41,074 nucleotides of DNA, from the NCBI GenBank assembly GCA_002010665.1, contig MTON01000005.1, forward strand, positions 65,189 to 106,262, written 5' to 3'. Every line of letters starts with the position of its first letter. Positions within the stretch are counted from its first letter, which is position 1. The position numbers and the translations under genes are program-made. This document shows positions 9,234 through 18,335 of the stretch, piece by piece. This stretch comes from Candidatus Aminicenantes bacterium JdFR-78. GTDB lineage: Bacteria; Acidobacteriota; Aminicenantia; JdFR-78. The notes beneath the pieces were generated by a model, which saw only the letters and a list, made by a program, of their open reading frames with translations, had not been told where the DNA came from and made no database searches.

Positions 9234-9262
9234 TTGACAAATGTGCTCGAATTAGTTATTTT
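9234..9262 (+). promoter_or_regulatory. Sigma70-like promoter of the first histidine kinase gene
   Basis: A perfect TTGACA (9234-9239), a 17-base spacer and TATTTT (9257-9262, 4 of 6) stand in the 95-base gap between the divergent ftsK and kinase genes. The expected start near 9269 gives a leader of about 29 bases. The leader shows no clear Shine-Dalgarno sequence before the kinase ATG. Confidence 0.5.
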
Positions 9263-9297
9263 AGAAAGGGTTTTTTCCTTTTCATAAAAAGTTTCCT

Positions 9298-10941
9298 ATG
9301 AACACTAAAAACGAAAAACTGAAAGAAAAAATCTCTGATTTAGAAAATCAAATTAAGGAACTTAAAATACTTCAAAGGGAAAGTAATAAAGAAAGAAAAA
9401 AAATTGAGCATTTAAATAACGTTTTAAGAGCAATAAGAAAGGTAAACCAGCTCATAACAAGAGAAAAAAGAGGAGAGCAACTTCTCCAAAAAGCATGTGA
9501 AATTTTATTGAAAATAAAAAATTATTCATGCGTTTGTATTTTCATAAATGGGAAAATTTATAGGGCAGGGGATGAGAAAGAATTCCAAAAATTTTTAAAA
9601 TTTAAGAAAAAAATAGGAGAGGAAAGCGGGCTATTCAAATTTAATAGCTTTTATTTGAGCTCTATTAAGACTAAAAGGAATGATATAAATATTTCCCTTT
9701 TTATTTTAAGTGAGAAAGAATTAAGTAGAGAAGAAAATAAACTCCTCGAAGAAATTTCTGAGGATATTGTCTTTGGTTTATATTTGATAAAACTAGAAAA
9801 GGAGAGAAAAGAATTTGAAGAGAAGCTCAAGGAATCTGAAAACATGTTTAGAAGTCTAGCAGAGGAATCGCTTGCGGGAATATATCTCATACAGGGTAAT
9901 AAATTTAAATATGTAAATCCAAAATTAGCTGAAATATTTGGATATAAAGTGGAAGAATTAATAGATAAAATGGGGCCAAAAGAACTTGTTTTTCCTGATG
10001 ACTGGCCAATTGTGCGTAAAAATCTTGAAAAGAGATTAAAAGGAGAGATTAAATCTATTCAATATGAATTTCGAGGTTTAACCAAGGATAAAAGAACAAT
10101 TTATGTAGAAGTTTATGGCTCTGCTGTTCAATATCAAGGAAAACCTGCAGTAATTGGCACTTTATTAGATGTGACAGAGAGGAAAAGAGCTGAAGACATA
10201 CTAAGGAAAACAGAGGAGAATCTCCGCTTTGTCCTTAAAATGGAAGCACTTGGAAGATTTGCAGGTAATATTGCCCATGATTTTAAAAACTTTCTCACTG
10301 TAATCATGGGTTATAGTGAACTTATTCTAAGTAATTTATCAAAACAAAATCCTATTTATAAATACGCTCGCTTAATCTATGAAACAAGCAATGAGGCTAT
10401 ATCCTTAGTGCAGAAATTACTTGCATTAGGAAGAAAACAAGTTTTTCAACCTAAAATTCTTAATCTCAATGAACTGATTAAAGATATGGAGGGAATGATA
10501 AAAACCCTGGTAGGAGAGGACATAGCTCTTGTCTTAGAACTTGACCCTAAACTCAGAAAAGTCAAAGTGGATAGAGACCAAATAGAACAAGTTATTATAA
10601 ATCTAATATCAAATGCCCGTGACGCAATGCCAAAAGGAGGAACTATAACTATCAAAACATCTAATGTGAACGTCAATGAAGAATTTGCAAGACAAATAGA
10701 AGGATTGAATCCTGGACCATATATTATGCTTATTGTAAAGGATACAGGAATAGGCATGAATAGACACATTATTTCTCACATTTTTGAGCCTTATTTTACA
10801 ACCAAGGAAAATGGAACAGGGCTAGGACTTTCCACTGTTTATGGAATTATAAGACAAAGTGGTGGTCAAATCCTTGTCCAAAGTGAACCTGGAAAAGGCG
10901 CTACATTTATAATCTATTTACCTCAAATTTCAGATAATTGA
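9298..10941 (+). CDS. Soluble PAS histidine kinase
   Basis: A 547-residue sensor kinase with no membrane span, so it should sense a cytoplasmic signal. A charged coiled coil fills residues 1 to about 55. A GAF-like region follows to about 170 (family uncertain), then a coiled linker and one PAS domain at about 180-300 ending in the usual DVTERKRAE. The H box (GRFAGNIAHDFKNFLTVIMG) carries the phosphorylated His327. The ATP-binding domain has an N box (NLISNARDAM), DTGIGM, EPYFTTK and GTGLGLS, so all kinase motifs are intact. The ATG at 9298 is the first start after an in-frame stop at 9262. A second kinase and a receiver follow on the same strand, the likely phosphorylation partners. The signal is unknown. 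Confidence 0.9.
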   Translation: MNTKNEKLKEKISDLENQIKELKILQRESNKERKKIEHLNNVLRAIRKVNQLITREKRGEQLLQKACEILLKIKNYSCVCIFINGKIYRAGDEKEFQKFLKFKKKIGEESGLFKFNSFYLSSIKTKRNDINISLFILSEKELSREENKLLEEISEDIVFGLYLIKLEKERKEFEEKLKESENMFRSLAEESLAGIYLIQGNKFKYVNPKLAEIFGYKVEELIDKMGPKELVFPDDWPIVRKNLEKRLKGEIKSIQYEFRGLTKDKRTIYVEVYGSAVQYQGKPAVIGTLLDVTERKRAEDILRKTEENLRFVLKMEALGRFAGNIAHDFKNFLTVIMGYSELILSNLSKQNPIYKYARLIYETSNEAISLVQKLLALGRKQVFQPKILNLNELIKDMEGMIKTLVGEDIALVLELDPKLRKVKVDRDQIEQVIINLISNARDAMPKGGTITIKTSNVNVNEEFARQIEGLNPGPYIMLIVKDTGIGMNRHIISHIFEPYFTTKENGTGLGLSTVYGIIRQSGGQILVQSEPGKGATFIIYLPQISDN

Positions 10942-10966
10942 CTTTAATTATTTATTCTGATAAATT
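10938..10966 (+). promoter_or_regulatory. Possible promoter of the second histidine kinase gene
   Basis: TTGACT (10938-10943) and TAAATT (10961-10966) are separated by 17 bases. The TGA stop of the first kinase is embedded in the -35 hexamer. The expected start near 10973 lies about 30 bases before the ATG at 11004. In AT-rich DNA such matches also arise by chance. Confidence 0.35.
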
Positions 10967-11003
10967 TTGTGGGGGTAAGAAATTTAAGAGAAACAACTAA
11001 ACT

Positions 11004-13562
11004 ATGAATGGAGTGAATATTCTAAATAATATTCCTGAATACGTTTTTATTATAGACTCTAATACTAAAAAAATTTTAAAAGTTAACGAGAAAGTATTAA
11101 GGGACTATGGCTATTCAGAGGAGGAATTACACAATATGAGTTATACAGATTTACACCCTAAGAATGAAAGAGAAAAGATCATGAATGAAATCGAAAATCC
11201 GCAAAATAAAACTTTTTTTTATTATCATAGGAAAAGGGACGGAAAATTAATTCCAGTTGGAATAAGTTTTTCTAAAATTGAATTTGAGGGGAAAAGAGCT
11301 GTTTTTTCAATTGCAAGAGATATCAGTAAATGGAAAAGAGAATGGGACAAATTAAAGGAAAGTGAAGAGAAATATAAATTTATAATTGAGAATAGTCCTG
11401 ACGGAATCTTTATTATGGATCTTAATGGAAATATTCTCTCTGTAAATCCAACAATATGTGAAAGATTGGGATACTCGGAGAAAGAACTTTTACAAATGAA
11501 TCTCTGTGATATTGTGCCTACAAAATATCTTAAACAATGGAAAAATCGGGTTGGAAAAATAATGAAAGGAGAGATTTTAAATACTCCTGCTGAATATGAG
11601 GTTATCAGAAAAGACGGCACAAGAAATTGGATTGAGGTAAGGTCCACTCCTATTAAAAAAGATGGAAAAATTATTGGTTTCCTTGGTATTGCAAGAGATA
11701 TTACGGAAAAAAAGCAAATGGAGGAGAAATTACATTGGGAACATAAACTCCTTCAGACATTAATAAACAATGTTCCTGATTCAGTATTCTTTAAAGATAA
11801 AGAAAATAAATTTATTCTTGTAAACAAAGCAAAAGCCCTTCACCATAATACAACTCCAGAGGATATGATAGGAAAAACAGATTTTGATTTTTTACCAGAA
11901 AATGAGGCTCGCTCAGCCTGGGAAGATGACGAAAATGTACTAAAAACAAAAAAACCATTAATTGGAAAAATTGAACAGATAACCAGGGCAGATGGGAAAA
12001 AGCATTGGCTTTCTGTAACCAAAATTCCCTTGACAAATGATGAAGGAGAAATAATAGGAACTGTTGGAATCTCAAGGGACATAACAGAACAAATAGAAGC
12101 TCAAAAGTCACTAAAGAAAACTTTTGAAACCCTTGATGCTCTAATAAACTCAATTCCAGATTTAATTTACTTTAAAAATACAGAAAGAAAATATATTCAA
12201 GTAAATAGAGCCTTTGAGAAATTCTTCAATCTCAGTAAAAAAGAGATAATTGGAAAAAGAGATGAAGAAATTTTACCCTCGGATTTAGCAAAATATTGCA
12301 TAAGAAGTGACCAGAAGGTTCTGGAGAGTAAAAAAGTTTTAAGATTTACGGAGAAATTTCAAACCCCTAATGAAGAAACTATAATTTTTGAAACAATAAA
12401 AACCCCGCTTTTTGATGACAAAAAAAATCTCATTGGAATTATTGGAATTTCAAGGGATATTACTGAAGCTAAAAAAGTTGAGGAAAATATAAAATTACAG
12501 AAGGCTTTTTTCCAATCATTATTCGAGAATTCTCCAGAAGCAATAGTAACCCTGAACAGAAATGGATTAATTGAAAATGTGAATACTAAATTTACTGAAT
12601 TATTTGGATACACTTTAAAGGAAATCAAAGGGAAAAACCTGAAAAAACTAATTGTTCCAGAAGAATTAATAGAAGAAGCAGATCAGCTTGTTAAGACTGC
12701 TATGAAGGAGATAATTTCAATAGAAACAATTAGAAAGAAAAAAGATGGGACAAAATTTCCTGTCTCTATTCTTGGAGCTCCCATTTACATAGATAAAAAA
12801 ATAGTCGGCTCTTTTGGAATTTATAGAGATCTTACAGAAAAAAAGAAGATGGAAGAAGAACTCATTCACTCGGAAAGACTCTCTACTCTTGGTGAGCTTA
12901 TTGCTGGAATAGCACATGAACTGAATAATCCTTTAACAACAGTTATTGGCTATTCAGAATTCATTCTATCAACAAAAATGGATGAAGAGGAATTAATAGA
13001 TAAGTTAAAGAAAATAAAAGAGGAAGCTGACAGATGTTTTAGAATTGTTCAGGCTTTACTTGATATTGCCCGTTATCATCCACCTGGCAGAGATTATACT
13101 GATTTAAATCATGTAATTGAAAAGGCTATTCAAATCAAAAATTATGAATTTTCGGTTGATAATATTAAAGTAATAAAAGAATTTGATTATTCAATACCTC
13201 CAATGAAAATTAATGAACACAGAATTCAGCAAGCGATTTTAAATTTACTTATTAATGCTCATGAAGCTCTTCTTAATAAAAAAGGAGAAAGAAGAATCGA
13301 AGTAAAAACAAAAAAAGAAGGTAAAAAAGCCCTTATAGAAATTTCAGATAATGGTATTGGAATCGCTGAAGAAAATCTAGGGAAAATATTTCTCCCATTT
13401 TTCACAACTAAGAGGGGAATTAAAAAGGGAACTGGTCTTGGGTTGAGTATAGTTCAAAAAATAGTTAAGGAGCACAATGGTAATATTTATGTATCAAGCA
13501 AAAAAGGGGAGGGTACAACATTCACTATAATACTACCATTTCCTGAAAAAGTGAGGTTATAA
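11004..13562 (+). CDS. Soluble histidine kinase with five PAS domains
   Basis: An 852-residue kinase with no membrane segment. Five PAS domains come in tandem, each ending in a DI(S/T)- or DLT-type linker: about residues 3-112, 118-238, 245-365, 370-490 and 495-612. The third and fourth resemble each other most (LINNVPDSVFFKDKENKF and LINSIPDLIYFKNTERKY), which suggests duplication. The H box is GELIAGIAHELNNPLTTVIG with His638. The ATPase domain shows NLLINAHEAL, DNGIGI, FFTTK and GTGLGLS. The protein should integrate several small-molecule or redox cues in the cytoplasm, but none can be named. The receiver gene starts 1 base after the stop, making it the obvious phosphoacceptor. The ribosome binding site before the ATG is weak. 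Confidence 0.92.
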   Translation: MNGVNILNNIPEYVFIIDSNTKKILKVNEKVLRDYGYSEEELHNMSYTDLHPKNEREKIMNEIENPQNKTFFYYHRKRDGKLIPVGISFSKIEFEGKRAVFSIARDISKWKREWDKLKESEEKYKFIIENSPDGIFIMDLNGNILSVNPTICERLGYSEKELLQMNLCDIVPTKYLKQWKNRVGKIMKGEILNTPAEYEVIRKDGTRNWIEVRSTPIKKDGKIIGFLGIARDITEKKQMEEKLHWEHKLLQTLINNVPDSVFFKDKENKFILVNKAKALHHNTTPEDMIGKTDFDFLPENEARSAWEDDENVLKTKKPLIGKIEQITRADGKKHWLSVTKIPLTNDEGEIIGTVGISRDITEQIEAQKSLKKTFETLDALINSIPDLIYFKNTERKYIQVNRAFEKFFNLSKKEIIGKRDEEILPSDLAKYCIRSDQKVLESKKVLRFTEKFQTPNEETIIFETIKTPLFDDKKNLIGIIGISRDITEAKKVEENIKLQKAFFQSLFENSPEAIVTLNRNGLIENVNTKFTELFGYTLKEIKGKNLKKLIVPEELIEEADQLVKTAMKEIISIETIRKKKDGTKFPVSILGAPIYIDKKIVGSFGIYRDLTEKKKMEEELIHSERLSTLGELIAGIAHELNNPLTTVIGYSEFILSTKMDEEELIDKLKKIKEEADRCFRIVQALLDIARYHPPGRDYTDLNHVIEKAIQIKNYEFSVDNIKVIKEFDYSIPPMKINEHRIQQAILNLLINAHEALLNKKGERRIEVKTKKEGKKALIEISDNGIGIAEENLGKIFLPFFTTKRGIKKGTGLGLSIVQKIVKEHNGNIYVSSKKGEGTTFTIILPFPEKVRL

Positions 13563-13563
13563 A

Positions 13564-13932
13564 ATGAAAAAGAAGGCACTAATAATTGATGATGAAAAGG
13601 GAGTAGCCTCTTTATTCTCTGATATTTTAAAATCAAACGATTTTGAAGTTGAAATAGCGAAGGATGGGATTGAGGGATACAATCTATTAAAAGAGAAAGA
13701 CTATGACCTGGTAATCTCTGATATAAAAATGCCTCATCTAAATGGGAAAACACTTTATCAGAAAATAAAAGAGGAAAAGCTAATTGATCCAAAAAAGGTT
13801 ATTTTAACTTCAGGGGATGTGCTCGGACATGATACAATTGATTTTATAAGAAATGAAAGAATAAATTTTCTTATTAAGCCGTTTAAAATAAAGGATTTAC
13901 TTTCTATGGTCAAGAAAATTTTGAAGGATTAG
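13564..13932 (+). CDS. Stand-alone response-regulator receiver
   Basis: A single CheY-like receiver of 122 residues with nothing attached. The acid pocket is Asp9-Asp10, the phosphoacceptor is Asp53 (LVISDIKMP), and the switch residues are Thr82 (ILTSGD) and Lys105 (LIKPF), so phosphorylation chemistry is intact. GAGG lies at the end of the upstream kinase gene, which stops 1 base before this ATG; the two are translationally linked. With no DNA-binding or enzyme domain, the output must come through protein interaction or a phosphorelay to a partner elsewhere. The last 23 bases overlap the end of the convergent chloride-channel gene. Confidence 0.92.
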   Translation: MKKKALIIDDEKGVASLFSDILKSNDFEVEIAKDGIEGYNLLKEKDYDLVISDIKMPHLNGKTLYQKIKEEKLIDPKKVILTSGDVLGHDTIDFIRNERINFLIKPFKIKDLLSMVKKILKD

Positions 13933-15922
13933 TCAGTAATCTGTTAATACTTTCTCTTGGCCCTGCTAAAATTAATATATCTCCTTTCCTGATGATTTCA
14001 TTGCTTGCTGGAAGTGGAATTGTAAGTGGTGGATATTTTCTTTTTATGAGTATAATTTCAATCCCATAATTGGCCTTTAAATTTAAATCCCTTAAAGTTT
14101 TATTCCAGAAAGAAGGAGGAGAATTCATCTCTTCAATTACAATGCCATGTCCTATTTCAATTGATTTTGCTTCATGGGTAAATTTTAATTTGCTGACCAA
14201 TCCCTGAATCGCCTCTCTCTTTGCTATCTCATTATTGTATGCCTCTATCAAATCCCTTCTCTTCACAACTCCTACAAATTTTCCATCTTTTGTAACTGGA
14301 ATTTCCTCTAGATCGTGTTTGCCAAAAAGCTCCATGGCTTTTTCTAAATTATCATTGTAATCAAGTGTAATCTCTGGAATGGCAATATCCTCTGCTATTA
14401 CAAGAGAATCAATTAAATCCTTTTGATAAATACCGCTTTTAAGCTGATTCAATGTGATTACACCACATATTTCATTGTTTTTGTTCACAACGTGAAATAC
14501 AGAATATCTACCACTTATAGCCTGATCAATTATTTCACCTATTTTCTGGGTATTTAGAAAAGTTTTGTAATCCTGAGAAAGAATATCCTTAACAAAAAGA
14601 GACCTTAAGATATTTATCTCTTTACCTTCTTTGAAAATTATTCCCTTATGCTTGAGTTTAAGAGTATAAATTGACTCTTCCTTTAAATTAATTGTGATGA
14701 AAGAGCTTATTATACATGTAAGCATGAGAGGTAGAATAATCTTATAATCGTTTGTTAGCTCAAAAATAATAATGATTGCGGTTATAGGGGCATGAGTTGC
14801 TGCAGCAACAACAGCGCCCATTCCAACAAGTGCATAAGCACCCGGGGGTGAAATGACATTAGGAAAATAATGATGAAAAATTTGACCTATGAAATTTCCT
14901 GTCATTGCGCCCATAAAGAGCGATGGGGCAAAAACACCTCCTGAACCACCTGAGCCAAGAGTGAAAGAAGTTGAAATTATTTTTATAAAAATTAGAAGAA
15001 AGGCAAAAATAAATGGAATTTGATTGTAAAGAGCTTTATCAATACTTTCATATCCTACTCCAAAAATATGGGGGAATTTCAATCCTATAAATCCAATTAT
15101 TAAACCCCCAATAGCTGGTTTTAAAAAATCAGGAAATTTCAATTTGTCCCATTTATCCTCTGAAAGGTAAAGTATTTTTATAAAAAATATTGCAACAAGC
15201 CCACTCACCAATCCAAGTAAGATGTAAGGCCCTATTTCCCAGACACTGATTAAAGTATATTTTGGAACCTTAAAGGCAGCAAAATCACCCACAAAATAAT
15301 GAGTTGTGAGAGTTGCAATAACAGAAGCAACAACAATTGGAGTAAAACTCGCAACCCCAAACTCTCCAAGTACTATTTCAACTGCAAACATTGCCCCAGC
15401 AATTGGAGCATTAAATGTACCCGCAATACCAGCAGCAACACCACTTGCAACCAGGGTTTTCATTCCTCTTTCCTTTATTTTAAATATCTGACCAATAGTT
15501 GAGGCTAAACTTGCACTAATCTGAACAATGGGACCTTCTCTGCCTGTGGAACCTCCTGAACCAATACAGATCGAAGATGCAAGGGCCTTTATAAAGGCAA
15601 CTCTTTTCCTTATTATCCCTCCCTTTAATAGCATTGATTCCATTACTTCAGGGACTCCATGCCCTTTAGCTTCTCTTGCCCCAAAGTAAACCAAAGGACC
15701 AACAAGAAGACCCCCAAGAGCTGGAAGAAGAATAATTAAAATCCAGGATTTTTTCTCAACCTGAGCTAAAAAACTCGCTGATTCCCCCCAGAATAAAGAC
15801 TGAAAAAAGTTGATTAAATATGTAAAAAATATTGAGGTAAGGCCTCCGATCAGGCCTACCAAAGTTGCGAGAAGGAGTATTCTGAAATGCTCTGCAAAAT
15901 CTTCTCTGACTATTCCTTTCAA
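13910..15922 (-). CDS. ClC chloride channel/transporter with CBS pair and RCK_C domain
   Basis: An inner-membrane ClC protein of 670 residues. The anion-site motifs are GHGVP (87-91), GSTGREGP (gating Glu129) and GSGGVFAP near 330. Aligned with E. coli ClC, FNAPIAGAMFAVEI puts Glu182 at position 202 but Ile183 at 203, the internal proton glutamate. A strictly coupled 2Cl-/H+ exchanger is therefore less likely than a channel-like protein (inference). Two CBS domains follow at about 440-570, then a TrkA-C/RCK_C-like domain at about 590-665, suggesting ligand control. The start is uncertain: TTG at 15922 is the only usual start codon between the in-frame TAG at 15938-15940 and the first transmembrane segment. 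It lacks a clear ribosome binding site. Confidence 0.9.
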   Translation of the reverse strand: MKGIVREDFAEHFRILLLATLVGLIGGLTSIFFTYLINFFQSLFWGESASFLAQVEKKSWILIILLPALGGLLVGPLVYFGAREAKGHGVPEVMESMLLKGGIIRKRVAFIKALASSICIGSGGSTGREGPIVQISASLASTIGQIFKIKERGMKTLVASGVAAGIAGTFNAPIAGAMFAVEIVLGEFGVASFTPIVVASVIATLTTHYFVGDFAAFKVPKYTLISVWEIGPYILLGLVSGLVAIFFIKILYLSEDKWDKLKFPDFLKPAIGGLIIGFIGLKFPHIFGVGYESIDKALYNQIPFIFAFLLIFIKIISTSFTLGSGGSGGVFAPSLFMGAMTGNFIGQIFHHYFPNVISPPGAYALVGMGAVVAAATHAPITAIIIIFELTNDYKIILPLMLTCIISSFITINLKEESIYTLKLKHKGIIFKEGKEINILRSLFVKDILSQDYKTFLNTQKIGEIIDQAISGRYSVFHVVNKNNEICGVITLNQLKSGIYQKDLIDSLVIAEDIAIPEITLDYNDNLEKAMELFGKHDLEEIPVTKDGKFVGVVKRRDLIEAYNNEIAKREAIQGLVSKLKFTHEAKSIEIGHGIVIEEMNSPPSFWNKTLRDLNLKANYGIEIILIKRKYPPLTIPLPASNEIIRKGDILILAGPRESINRLLTNPSKFS

Positions 15923-15971
15923 TTTTTTTATTTTACACTAATTAATACTCACATTCTCCTAAAGTTAAATT

Positions 15972-17258
15972 TCAAAAAAGTTTTAATTGTTTCTGTTCTG
16001 CTTCGCTTTCTCCCTCAAAAATACTAATTTTCCCATAAACTCCATCATATCCTGGATTTATCTTAACTATTCCCTTCCTCATTCTCTCAACACCACTGGC
16101 AATTTTCGAGCCTGCTAATTTTTCAATCTCGTCTAATGGAATTTCTGTCAATATTTTATGCTCATCACCAAAACTATTTATTAATTTGAAATAATGATCC
16201 CACACAACTTTAGACTCTGAACTCTTTCCAAGAGCTTCTCCTATTATTTCATTTAATGGGATCAAATTTTTAAAGGGAATTTTACCCGGAGGTTTTTCAC
16301 CTTCTGCTCTGTCGGACAAAAGTTCAACCCGATGCATAACCCCTATTGTAAGTTTCTGCCTACATTTTGGACAAATATAGTTATTTTCAATTGTCTGCTT
16401 CGGAGAAAAAACAATTCCACAATTCCTATGGCCATCATAATGATATTTGCCTTCCTCTGGAAAGAATTCAATTGTATATAAAAATCTTGATGGATCTCCT
16501 TCCTTAATTGCCTCTGAGATTCCCTCATAACTCAAATCCGTATCAAAGACATTAGCTTCTCTTCCAATTTTTGATGGAGAATGGGCGTCTGAATTTGAAA
16601 CTAATGTATATTTATCCAACGAAGAAAGGCGCCAATTCATTGCTGGATCAGAGGAAAGACCTGTCTCAAGAGCGTAAATATAAGGAGTAAGTTCTTCAAA
16701 ACATTCTTCTACTGAATCAAACCCAGAATTTGCTCCAAAAAGGGAAAACCATGGAGTCCATACATGAGCAGGAATAACCATGCATTCTGGACACTCCTGA
16801 ATAGCCATTTTTAGAAAATCTTTTGCATCCATTCCAATTATTGGCCTTCCGTCAGCACTTAAATTTGCAATCCCTGATAATCTTTTATTCAATCTCTCAA
16901 CTGATTTTAAGTCAGGCATTAAAATTATTAGATGGATTTTTCTAACTTTATCCTTTTTAGAGTAAATAAAGCTTATTTCAGAAGAAAGTATAAAAAAGAC
17001 ATCATCCAGGGAAAAGGGAATATTTGAAAGATATTCATTGTTTATTTTTCTTAAATCCTTTAATTGATAAAAACCATTTCCTGCTTCAGTTAATCTTTCT
17101 TTTATTAAAAACAGCCACTCTGGATGAGTAAAGTCTCCTGTTCCAAGGACTTTTATTCCCTTTACTTTTGCCCAGCGAGCTAAAATATCAAGGGTCATAT
17201 CCTTTGAGGTCGCACGAGAAAATTTAGAATGGATATGAAAATCAACGATGAATTTCAT
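15972..17258 (-). CDS. PHP-domain protein of the endonuclease Q family
   Basis: A 428-residue protein with an N-terminal PHP metallo-hydrolase domain. DFHIHSKFS (Asp6, His8, His10) and GTGDFTHP, VIPAHVWTP and SNSDAHSPS supply further metal ligands. Near residues 273-297 a zinc site is formed by Cys in NCGIVFSP and YICPKC, as in EndoQ. EndoQ nicks DNA 5' of deaminated bases (uracil, hypoxanthine), and older annotations call such proteins UvrD-like or TIGR00375. The role in repair is by family only. The ATG is preceded by A/T bases alone, with no Shine-Dalgarno sequence. The gene lies 29 bases behind the unknown exported protein, at the far end of the gyrBA-ddl-ruvX-mltG run, which would link base-damage repair to DNA topology genes if cotranscribed. 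Confidence 0.8.
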   Translation of the reverse strand: MKFIVDFHIHSKFSRATSKDMTLDILARWAKVKGIKVLGTGDFTHPEWLFLIKERLTEAGNGFYQLKDLRKINNEYLSNIPFSLDDVFFILSSEISFIYSKKDKVRKIHLIILMPDLKSVERLNKRLSGIANLSADGRPIIGMDAKDFLKMAIQECPECMVIPAHVWTPWFSLFGANSGFDSVEECFEELTPYIYALETGLSSDPAMNWRLSSLDKYTLVSNSDAHSPSKIGREANVFDTDLSYEGISEAIKEGDPSRFLYTIEFFPEEGKYHYDGHRNCGIVFSPKQTIENNYICPKCRQKLTIGVMHRVELLSDRAEGEKPPGKIPFKNLIPLNEIIGEALGKSSESKVVWDHYFKLINSFGDEHKILTEIPLDEIEKLAGSKIASGVERMRKGIVKINPGYDGVYGKISIFEGESEAEQKQLKLF

Positions 17259-17287
17259 TTTTAAAATTTTTAAAATTTAAAAAATAA

Positions 17288-18307
17288 TCAGCTAAAAGTA
17301 AAATTAATCTTTTTAGTTAGAGTAGCATTACTTACTTTATCAACAATTTTTATTGAAAGGGTATACTCTCCTGGTTCGATAAATTTATCCTTTTTCTTAA
17401 GAGGTAATGGATGACTAATCAATGGAATATCAAATACAGTTGGCTTAAATTTAATAACTGCTTCTTCTCCTTTTAAAATTTGATATGTAACTTCTAATTC
17501 ATATTTATTGGTCGTTGGATTTGGTCTTGCGCCATATACGAAATAAAAAACATCTGGTTGTTCAGTCTTTGAAAACGAAAGATCTAATTTTGGGACTATC
17601 TCAAGAACTGAATATCGAAAACTATTGACATGAACAGTTGGTAATGTTTCCACATCCGGTAATCTTTTATAGGATTTCAAAAATACTATTGGAGTCAATA
17701 TTAACTTTTTAAGTTTTAAGGGGTTTGGCAATTCAAATTCTTTATATACAGTACCAATTCTTGTTAGATCAATTGAAGTTACAGCTAAAGCTAATAAATA
17801 TTTTCCTGGAGGGAGGGGATATCCCACTGAATAGAAATTCTCTTCTTCTGGATTGTATTTTTCTTTTTTCTTTTTTATTTGAAAAGGGATGTATACCTCT
17901 TTAAATATGCCCTCTATATTTCCATCCTTCATTTTATAAAATCGTAGAAATACATTTAAATCAGCAATTAATTCTATAGGCACTTCCTCCTGTGCATTTT
18001 CTTTCTCTTCTTTTTTCTGAGGTTGAACTTGAATTTCCTGAAATCCAAGATCCTGATTTTTCATTTTAAAAATAAAAACTGAATGGACATGATTCTGTTG
18101 GGCAGGAAAGAAAAAATGCTTTGTAAATTCTACGGGAATATCCAGTCGGGGTGTTCTTGTTGAGATTCCCTCATCAAAAACTATTCCAACCTCCTTGGGA
18201 ACAATAATCTTTTCTTTCTCTTCTTTTTTCTTCTTTTCTTTTGGTAATGCTAAACTCATTCCAAAAATGAATAAAATTAAAACCCCTAAACTCAAAACTT
18301 TTTTCAT
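17288..18307 (-). CDS. Exported protein of unknown function
   Basis: I do not recognise this 339-residue protein. Residues 1-20 form a signal peptide (MKKVLSLGVLILFIFGMSLA). A short Lys/Glu-rich stretch follows (KKKKEEKEK), then alternating hydrophobic and polar segments typical of beta-sandwich domains, with repeated phrases such as LPPGKYLLAL and IEPGEYTLSI. There are no obvious catalytic residues and no cysteine pairs. The ATG at 18307 is supported by AAGGAG 9 bases upstream. It sits 63 bases downstream of mltG and 29 bases upstream of the EndoQ-like gene. Similar lysine-rich-start, beta-rich exported proteins are common in Acidobacteriota-type genomes, but that is an impression, not a match. 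Confidence 0.75.
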   Translation of the reverse strand: MKKVLSLGVLILFIFGMSLALPKEKKKKEEKEKIIVPKEVGIVFDEGISTRTPRLDIPVEFTKHFFFPAQQNHVHSVFIFKMKNQDLGFQEIQVQPQKKEEKENAQEEVPIELIADLNVFLRFYKMKDGNIEGIFKEVYIPFQIKKKKEKYNPEEENFYSVGYPLPPGKYLLALAVTSIDLTRIGTVYKEFELPNPLKLKKLILTPIVFLKSYKRLPDVETLPTVHVNSFRYSVLEIVPKLDLSFSKTEQPDVFYFVYGARPNPTTNKYELEVTYQILKGEEAVIKFKPTVFDIPLISHPLPLKKKDKFIEPGEYTLSIKIVDKVSNATLTKKINFTFS

Positions 18308-18335
18308 TTTCCCATTCTCCTTAATAAACTTTTAA

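Noticed and set aside
11225-12153. Long open frames on the minus strand opposite the five-PAS kinase
   Set aside because: They lie wholly inside a well-conserved multi-domain gene, have no ribosome binding sites, and their translations show low-complexity Ser/Phe/Leu content typical of antisense frames.
17259-17287. Repeated TTTTAAAAT-like units in front of the EndoQ-like gene as a direct-repeat array
   Set aside because: Low-complexity A/T sequence of under 30 bases in an AT-rich genome; no regular unit with base changes to suggest an array.
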